DNA of 9,678 nucleotides from DASCNA01 sp036011305 (lineage in GTDB: Bacteria; Verrucomicrobiota; Lentisphaeria; Victivallales; GWF2-38-69). Made by a program: the position numbers and the translations under genes. Position 1 is the stretch's first letter, and every line of letters starts with the position of its first letter. The notes under the pieces were generated by a model. That model saw nothing but the letters and a program-made list of their open reading frames with translations. It was not told where the DNA came from and did no database searches. Of the stretch, positions 5,980-9,678 are shown in pieces. The DNA lies in assembly GCA_036011305.1 (NCBI GenBank), contig DASCNA010000116.1, forward strand, positions 1 to 9,678, given 5' to 3'.

Positions 5980-6060
5980 AGCATGACTACCGCCATGAAC
6001 GTTGACATTAGTTATCAGTATTATTCCGTAGTGTTAGAGTTCAAGATGGTAGCCGTGTTA
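5979..6060. repeat. BIME-like element, right copy (degenerate, overlaps RND gene end)
   Basis: This is the same architecture as the copy at 5292-5373. A minus-strand unit (5979-6011) has hairpin CATGAC-TACC-GCCATG (one A.C mismatch), and a plus-strand unit (6028-6060) begins GTAGTGTTAGAGTTCA. The second hairpin (6042-6057) is poorly paired. The large inter-unit stem survives with several G.T wobbles and one real mismatch. Bases 6021-6057 also encode the last 11 residues and stop codon of the RND permease, which may explain why this copy has drifted from the hairpin consensus. Confidence 0.75.
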
Positions 6061-9000
6061 ACTTTTAACTTATCATCTAAGTGTAACAATTTTGCTTTTC
6101 TTGTTCTTGTTAAGCGGAATCTATTTAGATATTTGTCTTGCAGCTTCTGCATATAAATAAATATTCCAGGAGTAACAAAAAGAGTAACTACCTGAGCAAC
6201 TACCAAACCTCCAATAATCATTAAACCAAGCGAACTTCTTATAGAACCATTTGCACCTAGGCCTATTGCTATAGGTACTGCACCCAAGATTGAAGTTACG
6301 CCTGTCATAAGAATAGGCCTGAATCTTGTTAGGCAGGCACTATGGATTGAGTCAAAACTATTTTTTCCTTTGTTGTCCATCTCCTGAATAGCAAAATCGA
6401 TCATCATTATACCATTTTTTGCCACAATACCAAGGAGCAAAAGCATGCCAACATAGGCAAACAGAGTTAAATCGGAGTTGAACAGATATAATGTCCCTAA
6501 ACCACCGACAGTCGCTGTTGGCAGCGTTGTAAGTACGGTAAATGGATGAATAAAGCTTTCGTATAAAATTCCAAGTAATATATATAAAAGGAAAATTGAT
6601 ATGCAGATTATATAGGGCAGGCTTGCTGTTGTTTTCATAAACTGCTCGGCTGTTCCGCTGAATGACCCTGTAATATTAATGGGCAGTATTTCTTTGGCTA
6701 TTTTGTTTACCTCTTTTGTTGCCTTGCTCATAGGGATTCCAGGGGCAAGGTTAAATGAAATCTCTGCTTGAACAAGCTGATTGGTTTTGTTGATACTATC
6801 AGGGCCAAGTGTTTCATTCCATGTTGCTACAACGCTTAGAGGAACAAGTTTACCTGTTGAAGATTTAAGGTACATATAAGAGAGATCATTTGGTATTCTT
6901 CTGTATTTTTTATTTAACTGAAGATAAACGTTATACACTTCACTTCCTTCATTAAAATCTGTTACCTTTACTTTTGTATAAGCAGCTGCGAGCAGGTTTT
7001 CAATTTGAGTAACAGTGATTCCCAAAGCAGCTGCTCTATTTCTTAAAATATGTACTGTTAACTGAGGACTGTTTATATTTATATCTGTTTTTACTGATGT
7101 GAAATCTGGATTATTCTTCAATCTCTTTTTGAGAATAGCTGTATATTTATATACCTGGGTACTATCAGATCCTGAAACAGTGTAAGCACCTCCACTACTA
7201 TTTCCTGATCCCATATTTAATAATAAAACAGGAAATTTATATAGATAGATTGACCCTAGATTATATGGGATAGTCTTAAATTTTTTGTAAAGAGAAGCAA
7301 GTTCTTCATCAATAGGTTTCCTTTGGCCTAAAGGCTTAAGCAGGATCATAATTCGTCCTGTATTGCTACCTTGTGTACTAGTAGCGCAACTAGCAATATC
7401 TTTATCTTTTTTAAGGATGTTAAAAATATAGTCTCTATATCTTTTCATCTGTTTTTGTGAAGTTCCTACAGGTGCAACAAAACTCCCTTGTATAAAACCG
7501 CTGTCTCCTGAAGGTATAAATGTTTTATTAACATGTTGGTAGAAAAATATTGTGCCGGCAATACAGATTATCCAGATAGCGACTGATACATAAGGTCTTT
7601 TTAGAAAAAATTTTAATATTCTGCTATATTTGCTTACAATATAATCTAGTATTATATCTCTGCCTTTTTGCATTTTTGATTTTTTAACCGTTGTGACAGG
7701 ATTTAAAACATGAGCGTTCATCATAGGAGTTAATGTCAAAGAAAGCAGACCAGAGCAGATAACGGTTATAATTACAGTAAGAGCAAATTCCTTAAAAGTC
7801 TGCCCGATAACTCCTGGAGCAAAAATAAGAGGGATAAATACAATTCCGACTGCCGTTGACATAGATATCACAGATGCAGTTATTTCCCTAGTGCTTTTGA
7901 TGGCAGCTTCAAAAGGCTTTTCTCCTAATTCAATATGCCTTACTGTATTCTCCAAAACTACAATTGAGTCATCCACAATAAAACCTATAGATAGAGTAAG
8001 TGCAAGTAGAGATAAATTATCTATACTGAAGCCGAACACATACATTCCGGCAAAAGTGCCGATAATTGAAATAGGAAGAATTACCCCAGGAATTATTGTT
8101 TCAGTTAGGCGACCTAGAAATAGAAATATTGAGAGAAGAACCAGAATAAAAGCAAATACTAATGTGATTTTTACATCAAAAACTGATTCTTTAACCGTTG
8201 TAGAAAAGTCAAGAATTGTTGAAACATGAACTGAATTAGGTAGAGTTTTCTGAACGTTTTTAATGAGATTGTTAACTTCATTTGATACACTTATTGTATT
8301 TGCAGAAGGCTTTTTTTGAACTTGAACCTGTACAAAACTTGCTGTACTGCTGACTACTTTACCGTTTATAACAAATTTCATGGAACGTGTGTCATCTTCA
8401 GGTGCTTTATAAGCTTCACCTATATCAGAAATTGTTATTTTGTGACCTTTAACATATTTAATAACTATATTGTTATAGCCTGCAATTGTTGTCAGCTGAC
8501 CTTCCGGTTGGATTTTTAAATTTTTATAATTACCGTCAAGTTCACCTCCAGGAGACATCTGGCTTGCATTTGTTACAGCCTGTTTTAACTGTGAAAGAGT
8601 AACATTATAAATAGCCATTTTTCCAGGATCAAGCTTAATATAGACAGCAAATGAAGGAGAATATACCTGCACGTCTGAAACACCAGGCAGCATATTCATA
8701 GGCTGAGCAACTCTTTTGTTTACCATTTCTGTTAAATTACGGTTACTGAGTGTATCTGAATAAAATAAATATATAACTATTGGTATATCAGAAGTATTAT
8801 CAGTATAAAAAACAGGATCATTCGGTAGATCCGGTAAATCACCTTTTGCTCTCTGCAGTGCTGACTGAACTTTTGGTACGACATTATTAATGTCAGTGCT
8901 GTATTTAAATTTAAGATAAATGCTTGTTTGCCCATAGGTGTTATCAGAAGATATTTTTTCGAGTCCAGGTATTTGCATACACTGTTTTACTATGGGAGAA

Positions 9001-9194
9001 GATACCTTGGTTGACATGATTTTAGGTGTTGCTCCAGGGTAGGATGCATAAATTGTAACATAGGGATTCTGCATATTTGGCAGACTGGCAACAGGCAGTT
9101 TGAAGTACGCTATTGTTCCAAATACCAGTACTGCTACAATTATAAGAATTGTCGTGATTGGTTTATTTATAAAAACTTCAGATATACTCTTCAT
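6021..9194 (-). CDS. RND efflux transporter permease, HAE1 (AcrB/MexB/MdtC-like)
   Basis: This 1057-residue inner-membrane pump expels drugs, detergents or other amphiphiles using the proton gradient, as a trimer with a fusion protein and an outer-membrane channel. Domains: TM1 (about 11-30); porter domain with LPVASLPNMQNPYVTIYASYPGA (33-55); TM2-TM6 (about 342-492); TM7 (about 537-556); second porter loop; TM8-TM12 (about 860-1015). The proton-relay residues are intact: D408-D409 in GFIVDDSIVVLEN and K926 in LGIVAKNGIMMIDFA. The TRFRPILMT signature starts at 956. Length is normal for the family. The ATG follows the fusion-protein TAA by one base, implying translational coupling; no strong Shine-Dalgarno is seen. 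The last 11 residues (TATILNSNTTE) come from the BIME. They lie past TM12 in a cytoplasmic tail, so function is probably unaffected. No outer-membrane factor gene or terminator is visible downstream. Substrate unknown. Confidence 0.95.
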   Translation of the reverse strand: MKSISEVFINKPITTILIIVAVLVFGTIAYFKLPVASLPNMQNPYVTIYASYPGATPKIMSTKVSSPIVKQCMQIPGLEKISSDNTYGQTSIYLKFKYSTDINNVVPKVQSALQRAKGDLPDLPNDPVFYTDNTSDIPIVIYLFYSDTLSNRNLTEMVNKRVAQPMNMLPGVSDVQVYSPSFAVYIKLDPGKMAIYNVTLSQLKQAVTNASQMSPGGELDGNYKNLKIQPEGQLTTIAGYNNIVIKYVKGHKITISDIGEAYKAPEDDTRSMKFVINGKVVSSTASFVQVQVQKKPSANTISVSNEVNNLIKNVQKTLPNSVHVSTILDFSTTVKESVFDVKITLVFAFILVLLSIFLFLGRLTETIIPGVILPISIIGTFAGMYVFGFSIDNLSLLALTLSIGFIVDDSIVVLENTVRHIELGEKPFEAAIKSTREITASVISMSTAVGIVFIPLIFAPGVIGQTFKEFALTVIITVICSGLLSLTLTPMMNAHVLNPVTTVKKSKMQKGRDIILDYIVSKYSRILKFFLKRPYVSVAIWIICIAGTIFFYQHVNKTFIPSGDSGFIQGSFVAPVGTSQKQMKRYRDYIFNILKKDKDIASCATSTQGSNTGRIMILLKPLGQRKPIDEELASLYKKFKTIPYNLGSIYLYKFPVLLLNMGSGNSSGGAYTVSGSDSTQVYKYTAILKKRLKNNPDFTSVKTDININSPQLTVHILRNRAAALGITVTQIENLLAAAYTKVKVTDFNEGSEVYNVYLQLNKKYRRIPNDLSYMYLKSSTGKLVPLSVVATWNETLGPDSINKTNQLVQAEISFNLAPGIPMSKATKEVNKIAKEILPINITGSFSGTAEQFMKTTASLPYIICISIFLLYILLGILYESFIHPFTVLTTLPTATVGGLGTLYLFNSDLTLFAYVGMLLLLGIVAKNGIMMIDFAIQEMDNKGKNSFDSIHSACLTRFRPILMTGVTSILGAVPIAIGLGANGSIRSSLGLMIIGGLVVAQVVTLFVTPGIFIYMQKLQDKYLNRFRLTRTRKAKLLHLDDKLKVNTATILNSNTTE

Positions 9195-9195
9195 T

Positions 9196-9678
9196 TTATT
9201 TATTTTCTTTTTTTGCTTTAGGTGTCTTCTTTACTGTTTTTTTCACAGGTGTCTTATCAGTTTTTACATTTTTAACTTTTACAAGAGCATGTGATGAAAG
9301 TTCCTGAAATCCTGTAATAATAACTTTGTCTTTATTTGTCAGTTTGCCTTGAGTCAGCAGTAAATAACCTGGAAAACTTTCACCGGTTACTATTTTGACC
9401 ATTTCTGCTTTGCTTTTTGCATTTACTTTATATACATACTGACCTGTAGGGCCTAGCTGAACTGCAGCTTTAGGAACTAGAACAGCATTTTTTATTGTGT
9501 TTAAAATAACTTTTATATTAACAAATTGACCGGGGAGCAGATAGTCATCTTTGTTTGTAACCAGGGCTTCCAATGATATAGTTCCGGTATCAGCATTAAA
9601 CTGATTATTTATGAATTTCAGAGTTCCGGTATATTTTATTTTTTTAGTATATCCAAATTCATTTAATCTATTTACTGT
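9196..9678 (-). CDS. RND efflux membrane fusion protein (AcrA-like), C-terminal 160 residues; 5' end outside window
   Basis: The minus-strand frame is open to the right edge. The 35 codons from 9678 to 9574 read TVNRLNEFGYTKKIKYTGTL and continue KFINNQFNADTGTISLEALV, then LLPGQFVNIKVILNT. This is the classic periplasmic adaptor (HlyD/AcrA) signature of a beta-barrel domain with [F-I-x-N-x-x-x-x-x-T-G-T-I] and LLPGxFV. NAVLVPKAAVQLGPTGQYVYKVN and VIITGFQELSSHALVKV form the membrane-proximal domain. An internal TTG (9573) could be mistaken for a start but sits inside the conserved beta-barrel. The tail after about residue 135 of the fragment is unusually lysine-rich (KTPVKKTVKKTPKAKKENK). The protein bridges the RND pump to an outer-membrane channel. 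Its stop is one base from the permease ATG, so the two form an operon whose promoter lies off the window. Confidence 0.93.
   Translation of the reverse strand, partial: TVNRLNEFGYTKKIKYTGTLKFINNQFNADTGTISLEALVTNKDDYLLPGQFVNIKVILNTIKNAVLVPKAAVQLGPTGQYVYKVNAKSKAEMVKIVTGESFPGYLLLTQGKLTNKDKVIITGFQELSSHALVKVKNVKTDKTPVKKTVKKTPKAKKENK

Larger units (their letters stand above)
5292..6060 (-). mobile_element. RAYT-REP cassette (transposase gene between two direct BIME copies)
   Basis: A complete-looking RAYT gene is flanked by two ~77-base BIME copies in direct orientation (5294-5370 and 5981-6057). They align without gaps, with about 58 of 77 positions identical by eye. There is no spacer between gene and left copy, and 14 bases containing the ribosome-binding site lie between gene start and right copy. 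RAYTs are known to cleave REP DNA and to spread REPs, but usually do not move as classical insertion sequences, so whether the cassette itself transposes is unknown. It separates the efflux operon from the GIN operon. Confidence 0.75.

Noticed and set aside
5967..6008. Fourteen-codon N-terminal extension of the RAYT frame (start at 6008)
   Set aside because: It is encoded by the flanking BIME copy and lies upstream of the AAAAGG ribosome-binding site that serves ATG 5966; RAYT homology begins at MYNWRKMT.
7891..8229. Plus-strand open frames opposite the RND gene (also 8316-8519 and 9100-9294)
   Set aside because: Shadow frames antisense to a clearly conserved RND/fusion-protein coding sequence.
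9571..9573. TTG at 9573 as start of a 125-residue protein
   Set aside because: The frame continues upstream to the window edge with typical membrane-fusion-protein sequence, so TTG is an internal leucine.

Overview
The window is AT-rich DNA from a diderm (Gram-negative-type) bacterium: it encodes a tripartite RND efflux pump, a lipobox lipoprotein and several exported proteins. The exact taxon cannot be fixed from the sequence. The exported protein at the left and this branch of RAYT transposase remind me of Lentisphaerota/Verrucomicrobiota (PVC) genomes, but that is a weak inference from memory. No complete, exotic defence or biosynthetic system is visible. The most informative parts are two mobile-element footprints that have edited neighbouring genes.

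Left end (1-1583): the first 139 bases are the right end of an IS66-family element, made of the last 33 codons of its transposase and a terminal repeat ending ACGCTTAC. It lies inside the 3' end of a minus-strand gene for a large exported protein, probably glycoside-hydrolase-like. That gene has lost its native C-terminus and now reads 23-24 codons into the IS. A divergent GT4 glycosyltransferase gene (1672-2880) follows.

Middle (2890-5244): a recognisable promoter drives a small exported protein of unknown function (2962-3618). A 14-bp-stem bidirectional terminator separates it from a convergent two-gene operon (transcribed 5244 to 3678). That operon encodes two head-GIN-domain (DUF2807) beta-helix proteins, the first a lipoprotein and the second a signal-peptide protein with nine ~20-residue GSGN-type rungs.

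Right part (5292-9678): a RAYT (REP-associated HUH/Y1 transposase) is tightly bracketed by two directly repeated ~77-bp copies of a bipartite inverted REP element (BIME). The hairpins in the left copy show compensatory base changes. The right copy overlaps the end of the RND permease gene and encodes its last ~11 residues. The permease is preceded by its membrane fusion protein gene, which runs off the right edge; the two are separated by one base. Efflux operon, RAYT cassette and GIN operon all lie on the minus strand in that order. The RAYT cassette therefore appears to have landed at the 3' boundary of the efflux operon, just upstream of the GIN operon's likely promoter.
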